Source of the DNA: Cohnella nanjingensis
GTDB lineage: Bacteria > Bacillota > Bacilli > Paenibacillales > Paenibacillaceae
Assembly (NCBI RefSeq): GCF_014212125.1
Contig: NZ_JACJVP010000025.1
Span: 80,503-144,502 of the forward strand
Length of the DNA: 64,000 nucleotides
Direction: 5' to 3'
Part shown: positions 7,061 to 15,483 of the stretch, piece by piece
How positions within the stretch are numbered: position 1 is the first letter of the stretch
How the letters are laid out: each line of letters starts with the position of its first letter
Translations under genes and position numbers: made by a program
Notes under the pieces: generated by a model
Seen by the model: only the letters and a program-made list of their open reading frames with translations
Databases searched by the model: none
What the model was told of the DNA's origin: nothing

Positions 7061-8665
7061 CTATCCGCCCGAGATGCCCGACAGCTTTCGAAGCTGCTGG
7101 GGGTTGGCTTGGTGAACCTTCCGGAACATCTTGGAGAAGTAGGAGAAGTTGCTGTAGCCGAGCGTGCGCGCGATCTCTGAGATCGGGATCGTAGAGTGGG
7201 CGATCAGCTCCTTGGCGATCCGCATCCGCTCGTTCAGCAGGTAATCGGTGATGCTCATGCCTACTTCCTTCTTGAACAGGCGCGACAGATAGGCGGGATT
7301 CAAGTAGGCATATTCGGCCAGCATCTCGCGCGTAATGTTCTCTCCGAGGCGATCGGCGATGTAGGCGCGCAGACGGCGAATGACCGATTCGTCCTGGTCC
7401 AGATAGCGATGCACGGCGCGGATGAGCCTCACGCCCCGCTCTTCCATCTGCTCGACCGTGCGCGGAGGCGCCTTGACTTGGGGGACGCCTGCGTCGTGAA
7501 GCAATTGATGCGCCGAGAGCCCCTTCTTCTGCAGAAGGTAGTGAATCATCTGCAGGAACCCCAGGTAATAAGCATCCAGGACGCTCGCGCCGAAACGCCG
7601 GTCCGCCGCGAGCTCCCGCAGACTGCTCCGGAGCTGCCGAACCAGCTCCTCTTCCTTGCCGTGCTCCAGCAGCAGCGCCCAAGCCGCATAGTCGGGCAGG
7701 CGCGGGTCCGGCACAGGGTCCCCGGTCTGGTTGCGCAGCCAGCTCAGCCTGTTCGACTCGCTGAGATTGTTGTACTCCATAGCCAGCAGCGCTTTGTACA
7801 TCGCGGTCAGCTCGGGCAGCGCCACGGGCTCGCCGATGTAGCAGGATACGGTGCAGTTCAAATACCGCGTGCAGGCGTCGATATACCGGTCGCAACGGCC
7901 GCCGATGCGATTCCGCAGCGCGGCTGCTTCCTCCGGCGACGCGAAGAGGAGCGCCATCGCGACGCCGTGCTTCGTATGGATGACCTCCCCGCGCGAATCC
8001 GCGATGACGAGCTCGGACGCCGACTGGCGGATCGCGTACTCCATCACCTCTTCGTCCCGGGTGCTGAGCTCCCGCTTCCAATCCTCCACGCTGATCAGCA
8101 CCGGCAGCAGCCGGTCCTCCGGCTGGAGGGCGATGCCGTATTCGGCGGGGAGACGGACGCCGGCCTCCTCGCTTGCGACGATCCGCTCCGCCAGCAGGTC
8201 GTACCAGAAGCGCTCGCTGAGGAGCGTCTTCTTCTTGGTCCACAGCTCGTAGTACGGCTTGTACCGCTCGGTCTGCGCCCGCTCGCTGCGCTTGTCCGCC
8301 ACGGTGCGGATCGCCCGGCGGAGCGTCTCCTCCATGACGTCGAACTCGACCGGCTTCATGATGTAGTCGAAGCTGCTGAGCTGGATCGCCCGCTGCATGA
8401 AGCGGAAGTCGCCGTGGGCCGTCAGGAAGATCGTCTCCGTGTGCGGCGAGTGTCCGTTGACCCACTCCAGCAGCTCGATCCCCGTGCCCTTCGGCATCTC
8501 GATATCGCAGATCATGACGTCGATCTCCTGCCGCTCGTAGATCCTCACCGCTTCTCTCATATTGTAGGCTTCATAGACGGCCGTGACGCCGAGGCCCTCC
8601 CAATCGATCGCATCCTTCATCCCCATGACGGCGTACATCTCATCGTCGACAATCAAGACCTGCAA
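7061..8665 (-). CDS. yesN: YesN-type response regulator (receiver plus AraC HTH)
   Basis: A 534-residue response regulator. The receiver domain covers about residues 1-120, with phosphoacceptor D54 in MICDIEMPKGTG. A long middle region of about 300 residues is typical of YesN proteins. The last roughly 100 residues form an AraC/XylS double HTH (ITREMLAEYAYLNPAYLSRLF and ISEIARTLGYSNFSYFSKMF). I chose the TTG at 8665, eight bases after GGAGG. The in-frame TTG at 8683 has no ribosome site. It is the last gene of the operon permease-permease-binding protein-kinase-regulator and should be activated by the adjoining YesM-type kinase. Its target is probably its own transporter operon. Confidence 0.93.
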   Translation of the reverse strand: MQVLIVDDEMYAVMGMKDAIDWEGLGVTAVYEAYNMREAVRIYERQEIDVMICDIEMPKGTGIELLEWVNGHSPHTETIFLTAHGDFRFMQRAIQLSSFDYIMKPVEFDVMEETLRRAIRTVADKRSERAQTERYKPYYELWTKKKTLLSERFWYDLLAERIVASEEAGVRLPAEYGIALQPEDRLLPVLISVEDWKRELSTRDEEVMEYAIRQSASELVIADSRGEVIHTKHGVAMALLFASPEEAAALRNRIGGRCDRYIDACTRYLNCTVSCYIGEPVALPELTAMYKALLAMEYNNLSESNRLSWLRNQTGDPVPDPRLPDYAAWALLLEHGKEEELVRQLRSSLRELAADRRFGASVLDAYYLGFLQMIHYLLQKKGLSAHQLLHDAGVPQVKAPPRTVEQMEERGVRLIRAVHRYLDQDESVIRRLRAYIADRLGENITREMLAEYAYLNPAYLSRLFKKEVGMSITDYLLNERMRIAKELIAHSTIPISEIARTLGYSNFSYFSKMFRKVHQANPQQLRKLSGISGG

Positions 8666-8692
8666 GCGGCCCACCTCCGGCAAGTAAGGATC

Positions 8693-10447
8693 TTAACCCA
8701 TCTTCTCCTGCGGCATCTCCGACTGCGGAAGCGCCTGCAAAGGAATCTCCAGCTCGACCAGCGCGCCGCCCTCCGCGTCGTTGCCGAACGTCAGGCGCGC
8801 CTCGCGTCCGTACAGGAATTGCAAGCGGTGATAGCTGTTCCAGATACCCAGATGCCGGTCGTCGGTGCGCCGGAAGTAGCTGCCGTCCCGAAGCGCTCCC
8901 AAGACGTCCGGCGGGAATCCGCTGCCGTTGTCGGCGATCCGGATGCGGCAGCTCCCCCGGTCCGGGTCCCGCACCGCTTGAATCTCGATATGGAACGGTT
9001 CCTCCATGAAGTCGAAGCCGTATTTGACGGCGTTCTCGATAAAGGGCTGCACGAGCAGCGGAGGCACCGGGACCTGCCGGACGTCCTCCTCGACCGCGAT
9101 CCGGAACGTGATCCGTTCGGGGAAGCGAACCTGCTGAATGCGCAGGTAGCTGTCCATATGCTCCATCTCTTCGGCGAGCATCACGAAGGATTGGCTCGTC
9201 TTGGTCGTGAAGCGGAAGTACTTCACCAGGTTCAGGCACATCGCCTGAATGACCGAGAAGTTCTTGATCTGCGCCAGGTTGTATACGACATTAATGCTGT
9301 TCAGCAGAAAGTGCGGGTTGATCTGCAGCTGCAGATGCTTCAACTCCGCCTGCTGAGCGCGGATTTGCTCCTCGTAGACGTTGATCTTCAGCTTCTGGAT
9401 CTGATGCGCCATGTCGTTGAACGTCTCGTTGACCGAGAAAAATTCGCGCGACGGCGAGCGGCTCAGCCTGAACTTCCAGTCGCCCCGCTTCAGCGTGCGC
9501 ATGGCCTTCACCAGCTCGTTCATCGGCCGGATGATGACGCCGTTGAGATAGATCAGGTACAGCAAGAGCAGCGCGAAGGCGAAGAGCGGCACCCAGACGA
9601 GGAACGCGCGGAAGCGGGACAGGTTCTGCAGCATGCCCTGCTCGGGAATGAAGGCGGCCAGCGTGACGTCCGTCGAGGCGATCGGATTGCTGACGACGAC
9701 GTACGTGTCCTTCTCGCCCTTCAGCCGCTCGTAATTCGCCCGCAGATCGATGACGGGCGGCTCCTTGAAGCTGCCCGTGTCGATGCTGCCCGAGATCACC
9801 TTCCCGCTCCAATCCGCGAAGGCGGCGAAGCCCGCCCTGCCGAGCTGAATGAGCTCCAGCGGCACCATCAAGTGATCGAGCCGCACCCAGGCGCCCAGGT
9901 AGTCGCCGAAGCCCGATTTGACGATGCGGATCAGCCCCGGCTTGCCGGCGCACTTCGCGATCTTCCACTCCGTGAACAGAGGACTGTCCGGCTGCACCTC
10001 GTCCAGCAGGTCCGTGAGGCATTGCTGAATGCCCATCGTCTCGTCGTAGGTGTCGGCCTGGATCTGGGTATGGATCAGATCCCGGTGCGCCGTGACGTAG
10101 ACGAACTGAATATCGGAGCTGCTATTGAACCGGTGATTGCGGGTCAGGCCGTTCAGGATGCGCAGCTTGGTCAGCGCGTACTCGGTAGAGTCGTAGTCCA
10201 TCTTGTTGAGAGAGAGAATATCCGCGTCGTCGGAGGCGAGCGTGTACAGGAAGTTGCTCTCCCGCCCGAGCGCGGTCTGGATCTGATTCGAGTAGAGCGT
10301 GATCATGCTCTTGTTCGACTCCGCCGCCTGTTCGCGGACGGAGTTGGACGCCGTATAATTGCTATAGAGCAGGAGGCAGACGAGCGGCAGCGCGATCGTA
10401 ACGAAGCCTACGATTAATTTGAATCGGAGCGAGCGTTTCGGATTCAT
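8693..10447 (-). CDS. yesM: YesM-type sensor histidine kinase
   Basis: A 584-residue membrane kinase of the LytS/YesM type. One membrane helix lies at about 11-30 and another at 281-306, enclosing an extracytoplasmic sensing domain of about 250 residues. A HAMP region follows, then the His-kinase motif QINPHFLLNSINVVYN with phosphorylated H379. The HATPase domain has NAVKYGF and DNGSGFP boxes and ends with GIWNSYHRLQFLYG. It starts at ATG 10447. It precedes the YesN gene by 27 bases and follows the binding-protein gene of the same operon. It probably senses the substrate, or the loaded binding protein, of the adjacent ABC transporter. Confidence 0.93.
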   Translation of the reverse strand: MNPKRSLRFKLIVGFVTIALPLVCLLLYSNYTASNSVREQAAESNKSMITLYSNQIQTALGRESNFLYTLASDDADILSLNKMDYDSTEYALTKLRILNGLTRNHRFNSSSDIQFVYVTAHRDLIHTQIQADTYDETMGIQQCLTDLLDEVQPDSPLFTEWKIAKCAGKPGLIRIVKSGFGDYLGAWVRLDHLMVPLELIQLGRAGFAAFADWSGKVISGSIDTGSFKEPPVIDLRANYERLKGEKDTYVVVSNPIASTDVTLAAFIPEQGMLQNLSRFRAFLVWVPLFAFALLLLYLIYLNGVIIRPMNELVKAMRTLKRGDWKFRLSRSPSREFFSVNETFNDMAHQIQKLKINVYEEQIRAQQAELKHLQLQINPHFLLNSINVVYNLAQIKNFSVIQAMCLNLVKYFRFTTKTSQSFVMLAEEMEHMDSYLRIQQVRFPERITFRIAVEEDVRQVPVPPLLVQPFIENAVKYGFDFMEEPFHIEIQAVRDPDRGSCRIRIADNGSGFPPDVLGALRDGSYFRRTDDRHLGIWNSYHRLQFLYGREARLTFGNDAEGGALVELEIPLQALPQSEMPQEKMG

Positions 10448-10572
10448 CGTCGTTGTCCCCGCCTATTCATCCCGATCGGTAGATTGACAGCCTTCTACTC
10501 GACATTATGGCATATCCCCTCGCGCCAAGTAAGCGCTGAACGACTCACAAATCTTGGATGAAGGCCGACAGA

Positions 10573-10608
10573 AGGCGGAGGCTGGACACCCTGCCCCCAG
10601 CCTCCGCC
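10573..10608 (-). terminator. Strong intercistronic hairpin between binding-protein and kinase genes
   Basis: GGCGGAGGCTGG pairs perfectly with CCAGCCTCCGCC across an 11-base loop, directly after the binding-protein stop codon. There is no T-run on the minus strand. It probably acts as a partial terminator or as a 3' stabiliser that keeps binding-protein mRNA more abundant than kinase mRNA, as is common in such operons. Confidence 0.6.
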
Positions 10609-10614
10609 TCCGTT

Positions 10615-12159
10615 CTACTTCTTGCTATTCTTCGCCCACTCGTCCAGTTGGCGCTGCGTCTCTTCCAGAATCTTCTGATAGCCCGCGGCGTCGCGCTTGG
10701 CCTTGTACTTGGCGATCGTGGAGTCTACGTCGACCGCGCCGGCGTTCAGGACCGCCTGGAACTCCTTGTCGACGTTGCCCACCGCGGCGAGCTCCGCCTT
10801 GACCGGCGTCTCGTCGAAGGTGAAGCCGAGCGCGATGGAGCGCTCCGCGCTCGCGTTGAACTTCTCGAATTGCTGCCACTTGTCCGGATCTTCGTTCGCC
10901 CACAGATAGGAGTTGAACTGGTTGCCGAACATCCATCCGCCCGGGCTCGGGTAGCCTTGGGTCTCGGCCGTGACGCCTTCCGGGTAGTCGATGACGTTGT
11001 CCGACTTCTTCACGTAGTGTTTGCCCTCGATGCCCCAATCCAGCATGTTGAGCAGCTTCGGATCGGTGTAGAGCAGATTCAGGAACATCATCGCGCGCTC
11101 CGGGTCCTTCGAGGTTCGCGAGATGGCGAGCATCGCCCCTTGGGCTTCGCCCGTCGTCGTGTACGGCTTGGCCGTCTCGACCTGCACGAGCGGAACGCCG
11201 GTCGTGACGGACATCTCCTTGTCCTTGCCGGGCTTCAGCGATTGGCCGATGGCGAACGCTTTGCGGGCCTTGATCATGTTCATCGCCTGGTCGCTGTCGT
11301 CCGACGTCACGACGTCCTTGTCGAACCAGCCGTTCAGATTCCACTGGCGCATGCGCTTGCGGAATTCGATGAACTTCGGATCCGTCAGGTCGTCGATGAC
11401 CTTGAGCTCCTTGCTGTCGCGGGAGATCTTGCCGTCGTAGTTGGCGGCGCCCCACGTGTTCGCGAAGCGGTTGCTGACGACCGGCACGACGCCCGGCTCT
11501 TTTTCCTTGATCGTCTTGAACATGGCTTCCATGTCTTCGAGCGACTTGATGCCCGTGATATCGAATTTATATTTGTCGACGAGGTCTTTGTTCAACAGGA
11601 AGCCGAAGCCCTGCGCGAATTCCTTCTTGGTCGGCACGGCATACAGCTTGCCGTTGATCTTCGCGCCGGCGAGGAAGTCGTCGCCCAGTATCCCGGGAAT
11701 ATCCTGCCCGTACTTGGACATGAGATCCGACAGCTCCAGGAACTGTCCCTTGGACACGTCCTGGCCGTAGGAGAACCAGCCGGCGGTGAAGATGAGGTCG
11801 AACGCCTCGCCGGAGATCTTCATCAGGTTCGTCTTGTCGGTCCAGGAGCCCCAGTCGATCGGCTTCAGCTCGATCGTCGCGTTGATCTTCTCCGTCAGAT
11901 ACTTGCTCATCTCGTCCTGAACCAGCGCCATATCCTTCGGAATGGAGCCCGGATAGATCAACGTGAGCTTGTAAGGCTTGAGGTTCGCGGCTCCTCCCGC
12001 TTGGCTCGCGGATGCGCTTGGCGAAGCGCCTGCCGAAGCGGACGGACTGCCGGATGCGTTCTTGTTCCCGCCGTCGTTGCTTCCGCAGGCGGATAGGACC
12101 ATTGCGGTTCCCATCAGGAGGGCCGTCATTTTTTGGGCCTTCTTTTGCATGTGTGCCAT
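10615..12159 (-). CDS. ABC transporter substrate-binding lipoprotein (LplA-like)
   Basis: A 514-residue extracellular solute-binding protein of the family 1 / LplA type that delivers an oligosaccharide to the membrane permeases. The lipobox is VLSAC with lipidated C25, followed by a Ser/Ala/Gly linker (GSPSASAGASPSASAS). The mature domain begins near KPYKLTLIYPG and contains the family landmarks ELKPIDWGSW and PTKKEF. I chose the ATG at 12159, nine bases after GGAG, over the ATG at 12174, which lacks a ribosome site. Third gene of the operon after the two permeases. No ATPase gene is nearby, so it presumably shares a MsmX-like ATPase encoded elsewhere. The substrate is unknown. Confidence 0.92.
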   Translation of the reverse strand: MAHMQKKAQKMTALLMGTAMVLSACGSNDGGNKNASGSPSASAGASPSASASQAGGAANLKPYKLTLIYPGSIPKDMALVQDEMSKYLTEKINATIELKPIDWGSWTDKTNLMKISGEAFDLIFTAGWFSYGQDVSKGQFLELSDLMSKYGQDIPGILGDDFLAGAKINGKLYAVPTKKEFAQGFGFLLNKDLVDKYKFDITGIKSLEDMEAMFKTIKEKEPGVVPVVSNRFANTWGAANYDGKISRDSKELKVIDDLTDPKFIEFRKRMRQWNLNGWFDKDVVTSDDSDQAMNMIKARKAFAIGQSLKPGKDKEMSVTTGVPLVQVETAKPYTTTGEAQGAMLAISRTSKDPERAMMFLNLLYTDPKLLNMLDWGIEGKHYVKKSDNVIDYPEGVTAETQGYPSPGGWMFGNQFNSYLWANEDPDKWQQFEKFNASAERSIALGFTFDETPVKAELAAVGNVDKEFQAVLNAGAVDVDSTIAKYKAKRDAAGYQKILEETQRQLDEWAKNSKK

Positions 12160-12211
12160 TCCCTTCTTCTCCATGTTATTAGCTTGTATGATATCGAGCA
12201 GCGACGCAAGC

Positions 12212-13102
12212 TTAACCTTTGACCGCGCCGCTGGTAATGCCGCTAATGTAGTACTTCTGGAAGAACGGATACGCGACGAGGAGCGGCGCGATCCCGATGA
12301 TGGCGAGCGCCATGCGGACGGTCTCGGTCGGCATCTGGGCGATCAATTCTCCGGCCTGGCTGGACGTATCCGCCTTCATGATCAGGAACTGCACGTTGTT
12401 CAGCGTCTTGGTCATCAGGTACTGGATGTTCATCAGTCCCGGCGTATCGACGAAAAGCATGCAATTGTACCAGTCGTTCCAGTAGGCGAGGAGATTGAAC
12501 AGCCCGATCGTGGCCATGATGGGCGCCGACAGCGGAATGACGAGCCGCAGGAATACCGTCAACTCGCTCGCGCCGTCGATGGTGCCGGACTCGATGACCG
12601 ATTCCGGGATCGTGTTGGCGAAGAAACTCCGCATCAAGAGGACGTTGAACGCGCTCAGCAGCAGGTTCGGAATGACCATGGCGAGCAGCGTGTTCTTGAG
12701 GCCGATCATCGTCACGTAGGTGATGTACCAAGGGACCATGCCTCCGCTGAACAGCATCGTGAAGAACAGCAGGAACGACAGCGTGCGTCGCATCGGCAGA
12801 TCCCGGCGCGACAGCGGGTAAGCGAACAGCGCCGTGATAAGCACGCTGACGACCGTCCCGATGGAGGTGACGAGGATCGTCACGCCGTACGAGCGGGCGA
12901 TCTGCCCGAAGTCGTTGAACAGGAACTGATACGCGGCGAAGTTGAGCTTGCTCGGTATCAGGGCGTAGCCGTGCTGGAGGATCGAGCTCTCGTCCGTGAT
13001 GGAGACCATGAAGACGAGCAGGAACGGGAGCAAGGAAGCGACGGTGAACAGCCAGAAGAACAGATGGATGAGCGGCGTTCGTATACGGGTGGCGAGCGGC
13101 AT
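12212..13102 (-). CDS. Carbohydrate ABC transporter permease (YtcP/CarB-type, MalG group)
   Basis: A 296-residue inner-membrane permease with six predicted membrane helices. The ATPase-contact EAA-like loop is at SGTIDGASELTVFLRLVIPLSAP, read as its two parts IDGASELT and LRLVIPLSAP. It ends with FFQKYYISGITSGAVKG, the usual MalG-group C-terminus. The ATG at 13102 follows GGAGG. It is coupled to the LplB-type permease gene 18 bases upstream and is followed 52 bases later by the binding-protein gene. The two permeases form the heterodimeric channel. Confidence 0.93.
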   Translation of the reverse strand: MPLATRIRTPLIHLFFWLFTVASLLPFLLVFMVSITDESSILQHGYALIPSKLNFAAYQFLFNDFGQIARSYGVTILVTSIGTVVSVLITALFAYPLSRRDLPMRRTLSFLLFFTMLFSGGMVPWYITYVTMIGLKNTLLAMVIPNLLLSAFNVLLMRSFFANTIPESVIESGTIDGASELTVFLRLVIPLSAPIMATIGLFNLLAYWNDWYNCMLFVDTPGLMNIQYLMTKTLNNVQFLIMKADTSSQAGELIAQMPTETVRMALAIIGIAPLLVAYPFFQKYYISGITSGAVKG

Positions 13103-13120
13103 CGTCGGAGCCTCCTTCTG

Positions 13121-14086
13121 TTAGAATAGCGCGTCTTCCTTGCTGATCCGGCGAACGGCGAAGTTGGCCCCCAGGATCAGGAAGAAGCAGACGGCGGATT
13201 GGTAGAAGCCGGCGGCGGCGGACATGCCGATGTCTCCCCGCATGATCATCGCCCGATAGACGTAAGTATCGATCGTATTGGTCGTCGACAGCAGCGGGCC
13301 GGAGTTCATCGGCACCTGATAGAACAAGCCGAAGTCCGAGCGCATGATCGAGCTGATCGCGAGCAGCGTCATGACGGTAATGACCGGCGCGATGAGCGGC
13401 AGCGTGATGCGCGTCATCTGCCGCCACTTGCTGGCGCCGTCGATCGTGGCCGCCTCGTAGTATTCCTTGTCGATGCCGATGATCGCCGCGAAGTAGATGA
13501 TGGCGAGATAGCCGACGTTTTTCCAAGCGTTCACGACGACGAGGATATACGGCCAGTAGGCCGATTCGTTGTACCAGGAGATGGCGTCCGCGCCGAACCA
13601 CTTCACGATCTGCCGGTTGACGAGACCGCTCTCGACGTTCAGGAAGCTGTAGACGAGATAGGCGACGACGACCATCGAGATGATATGGGGCAGCAGGAAG
13701 GTGCTCTGGTAGAACCGGGTGATGACTTTATCCTTAATCTCGTTCACGAGCAGCGCGGTCAGCAGCGCCAACGCCAAGTTCACGACGATGAAGGCGGCGT
13801 TGTACAGAATCGTATTGCGCGTGATCAGATAGGCGTCGGGCGAGTTGAACAGGAATTTGAAGTTGCCCGTCCCTGCCCAGGGACTGCCCCAGATGCCTTG
13901 TACGTAGTTCAGATCCTTGAAGGCCAGAATGACGCCGTACATCGGAATGTAGTTGTTCACGATCAAGTACGCCAGTCCGGGGATGGTCATCAGCAGCAGG
14001 GCCTTGTACTTTTTGACTTTTCTCCAAAAAGTCCGGGATCGGCTCGGAGCGGCTGTGGCGGTCGGGGCCTGAGAAAGCGCTGCCAT
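13121..14086 (-). CDS. Carbohydrate ABC transporter permease (LplB-type, MalF group)
   Basis: A 321-residue permease. A basic N-terminal stretch of about 25 residues precedes the first helix (LLLMTIPGLAYLIVNNYIPM). The EAA-type loop is EAATIDGASKWRQMTRITLP. The C-terminus VRRISKEDALF matches LplB-type permeases. I chose the ATG at 14086, nine bases after AAAGG. The ATG at 14095 directly abuts that ribosome site. First gene of the operon, preceded by a lone -10 box. Confidence 0.92.
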   Translation of the reverse strand: MAALSQAPTATAAPSRSRTFWRKVKKYKALLLMTIPGLAYLIVNNYIPMYGVILAFKDLNYVQGIWGSPWAGTGNFKFLFNSPDAYLITRNTILYNAAFIVVNLALALLTALLVNEIKDKVITRFYQSTFLLPHIISMVVVAYLVYSFLNVESGLVNRQIVKWFGADAISWYNESAYWPYILVVVNAWKNVGYLAIIYFAAIIGIDKEYYEAATIDGASKWRQMTRITLPLIAPVITVMTLLAISSIMRSDFGLFYQVPMNSGPLLSTTNTIDTYVYRAMIMRGDIGMSAAAGFYQSAVCFFLILGANFAVRRISKEDALF

Positions 14087-14122
14087 CGGGTTCATCCTTT
14101 CTTGTGCTGTCCTCTTGCGATC

Positions 14123-14128
14123 ATTATA
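14123..14128 (-). promoter_or_regulatory. -10 box of the permease/YesMN operon
   Basis: A consensus TATAAT on the minus strand lies about 37 bases upstream of the first permease start. No good -35 hexamer is found at 16-18 bases, which fits a promoter that needs an activator such as the YesN-type regulator of the same operon. This is inference. Confidence 0.5.
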
Positions 14129-14349
14129 GTAAAGCGCTAAACCCCGGCACTACTAGGATGATGACCTATCGATAGAACGCTGGTGACTACTTGGCGCGGA
14201 GGGGGGATCGGCGTATTGACGGGTTCGGAGGGCGTTCGTATGCTAAGGGCGAGACCAAGCTCGCCGGGGCGACGGATGCCGGAATGGCGGATGCTGCAGA
14301 GGCGACCGATCGCACGGCGAGTCATAGAATTTCCAAAGAGGAGCGATAC

Positions 14350-15240
14350 ATGATGAAGCAAAGCCAGACGATCCGGCGCGTATTCATCCTCGGCATGGAC
14401 GGCGCGGGGAACTTCGTACGGGAGGCGGCTACGCCGGACCTGGACGCGTGGCTCGGCCGAGGCGCCTACACTTACTTCGCGCAGGCGGAGCTCCCGACGA
14501 TCAGCGCCGAATGCTGGGGCTCGGTGCTCCACGGCGTGAAGCCCGAACGGCACGGGTTGAACAATGAGAAGGCGGCCGAATCCGCCTATCCTTCCGACTC
14601 CCCCTACCCTTCGCTCTTCCGGCTCGTCCGGGAACGGGAGCCGGACGCCAAGCTGGCTTCCTTCACGGGATGGAGCCCCATCAATTCCGGCATTATTGAA
14701 GAGACCCTGGACGTTCACAAAGTGTCGCTGCCGGATGCGGAGCTCGTCCCGGCGCTGCTGGACTATATCGACGGCAATCCCGACGTGCGTCTGTTGTTCC
14801 TGCAGCTCGACGAGCCGGACGGCTCCGGCCACGGCCACGGCTACGGCGCGGACTCTCCCGAGTATCTGGCCGCGATCGCGAAGAGCAGCGAGCGGATCGG
14901 CCGCGTGCTGGCGCGGATCGAGGCGCGGGGTCTTGCCGAGGACAGCCTGATCGTCCTGCTGACCGACCACGGCGGCGGCGGCGCGGACAAGTACAACCAC
15001 GGCAGCGACCATCCGATGGACCGCGACGTCTTCTGGGGCGTCATCGGCCCCGGCGTGAAGCGGGGCGCGCTCGCCGGCCCCGTATCCATCACCGATACGG
15101 CGGCGGTAGCCGCGCTCGCGCTAGGGCTGCCGGTGCCGGAGGATTGGGACGCCGGGCTGCCGGACGGACTGCTGGACGATGGCGCTTGGGGTGGTGCGGG
15201 CGGTGGTGTAGCGGGCGATGGTGTGCGGGCGGTGGCGTAG
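14350..15240 (+). CDS. Alkaline-phosphatase-superfamily phosphodiesterase, frameshifted near its C-terminus
   Basis: A 296-residue nucleotide pyrophosphatase/phosphodiesterase-like enzyme of the alkaline phosphatase superfamily. Metal-site landmarks are visible: GMDGAGN near the N-terminus, a Thr/Ser nucleophile region (AELPTISAECWGSVLHG), LDEPDGSGHGHGYG and LLTDHGGGG, followed by NHGSDHP. ATGATG start with GAGGAG upstream. The catalytic domain seems complete, but the frame stops at 15240 inside a Gly-rich hexapeptide repeat. Adding one base near 15224 restores a frame to 15491, giving about 380 residues and stopping inside the start of the next gene. The active-site portion should still be functional. 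Confidence 0.8.
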   Translation: MMKQSQTIRRVFILGMDGAGNFVREAATPDLDAWLGRGAYTYFAQAELPTISAECWGSVLHGVKPERHGLNNEKAAESAYPSDSPYPSLFRLVREREPDAKLASFTGWSPINSGIIEETLDVHKVSLPDAELVPALLDYIDGNPDVRLLFLQLDEPDGSGHGHGYGADSPEYLAAIAKSSERIGRVLARIEARGLAEDSLIVLLTDHGGGGADKYNHGSDHPMDRDVFWGVIGPGVKRGALAGPVSITDTAAVAALALGLPVPEDWDAGLPDGLLDDGAWGGAGGGVAGDGVRAVA

Positions 15241-15430
15241 CGGGCGGTGGCGTAGTGGGTGATGGCGTAGCGGGCGATGGTGTAGCGGGCGATGGTGTAG
15301 CGGGCGGTGGCGTAGTGGGTGATGGTGTAGCGGGCGGTGGCGTAGTGGGTGAATTTGCTGAGGGCGGTGGTGCTGGGGGTGAAGGTGCTGCGGGTAAAGG
15401 CGTAGCGGGTGGTGGCGCTGCGGGTGTCGA
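15190..15430 (+). repeat. 18-bp tandem repeat encoding a Gly-x-Gly-Val-Ala-Gly tail
   Basis: About 13 imperfect copies of an 18-bp unit (GGCGATGGTGTAGCGG and variants). In the frame that ends at 15491 each unit encodes GDGVAG or GGGVVG, degrading to GAAGKG/GGGAAG near the end. In the frame of the upstream phosphatase only the first two units are read before the stop at 15240. The single missing base is at GGTGT-GCGGG (about 15224), where every other copy reads GGTGTAGCGGG. Confidence 0.85.
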
Positions 15431-15483
15431 TAGCGATGGCCCTAGCGCCGGCCTAGACGACATCTTACCTGCGGAGGTCCGCC

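Noticed and set aside
7196..10417. Very long plus-strand open frame (1073 codons) opposite the YesN/YesM genes
   Set aside because: It is a shadow of high-GC coding sequence on the other strand. It has no recognisable domain, it is rich in Arg/Asp/His/Val runs, and the minus-strand genes have clear catalytic motifs and ribosome sites.
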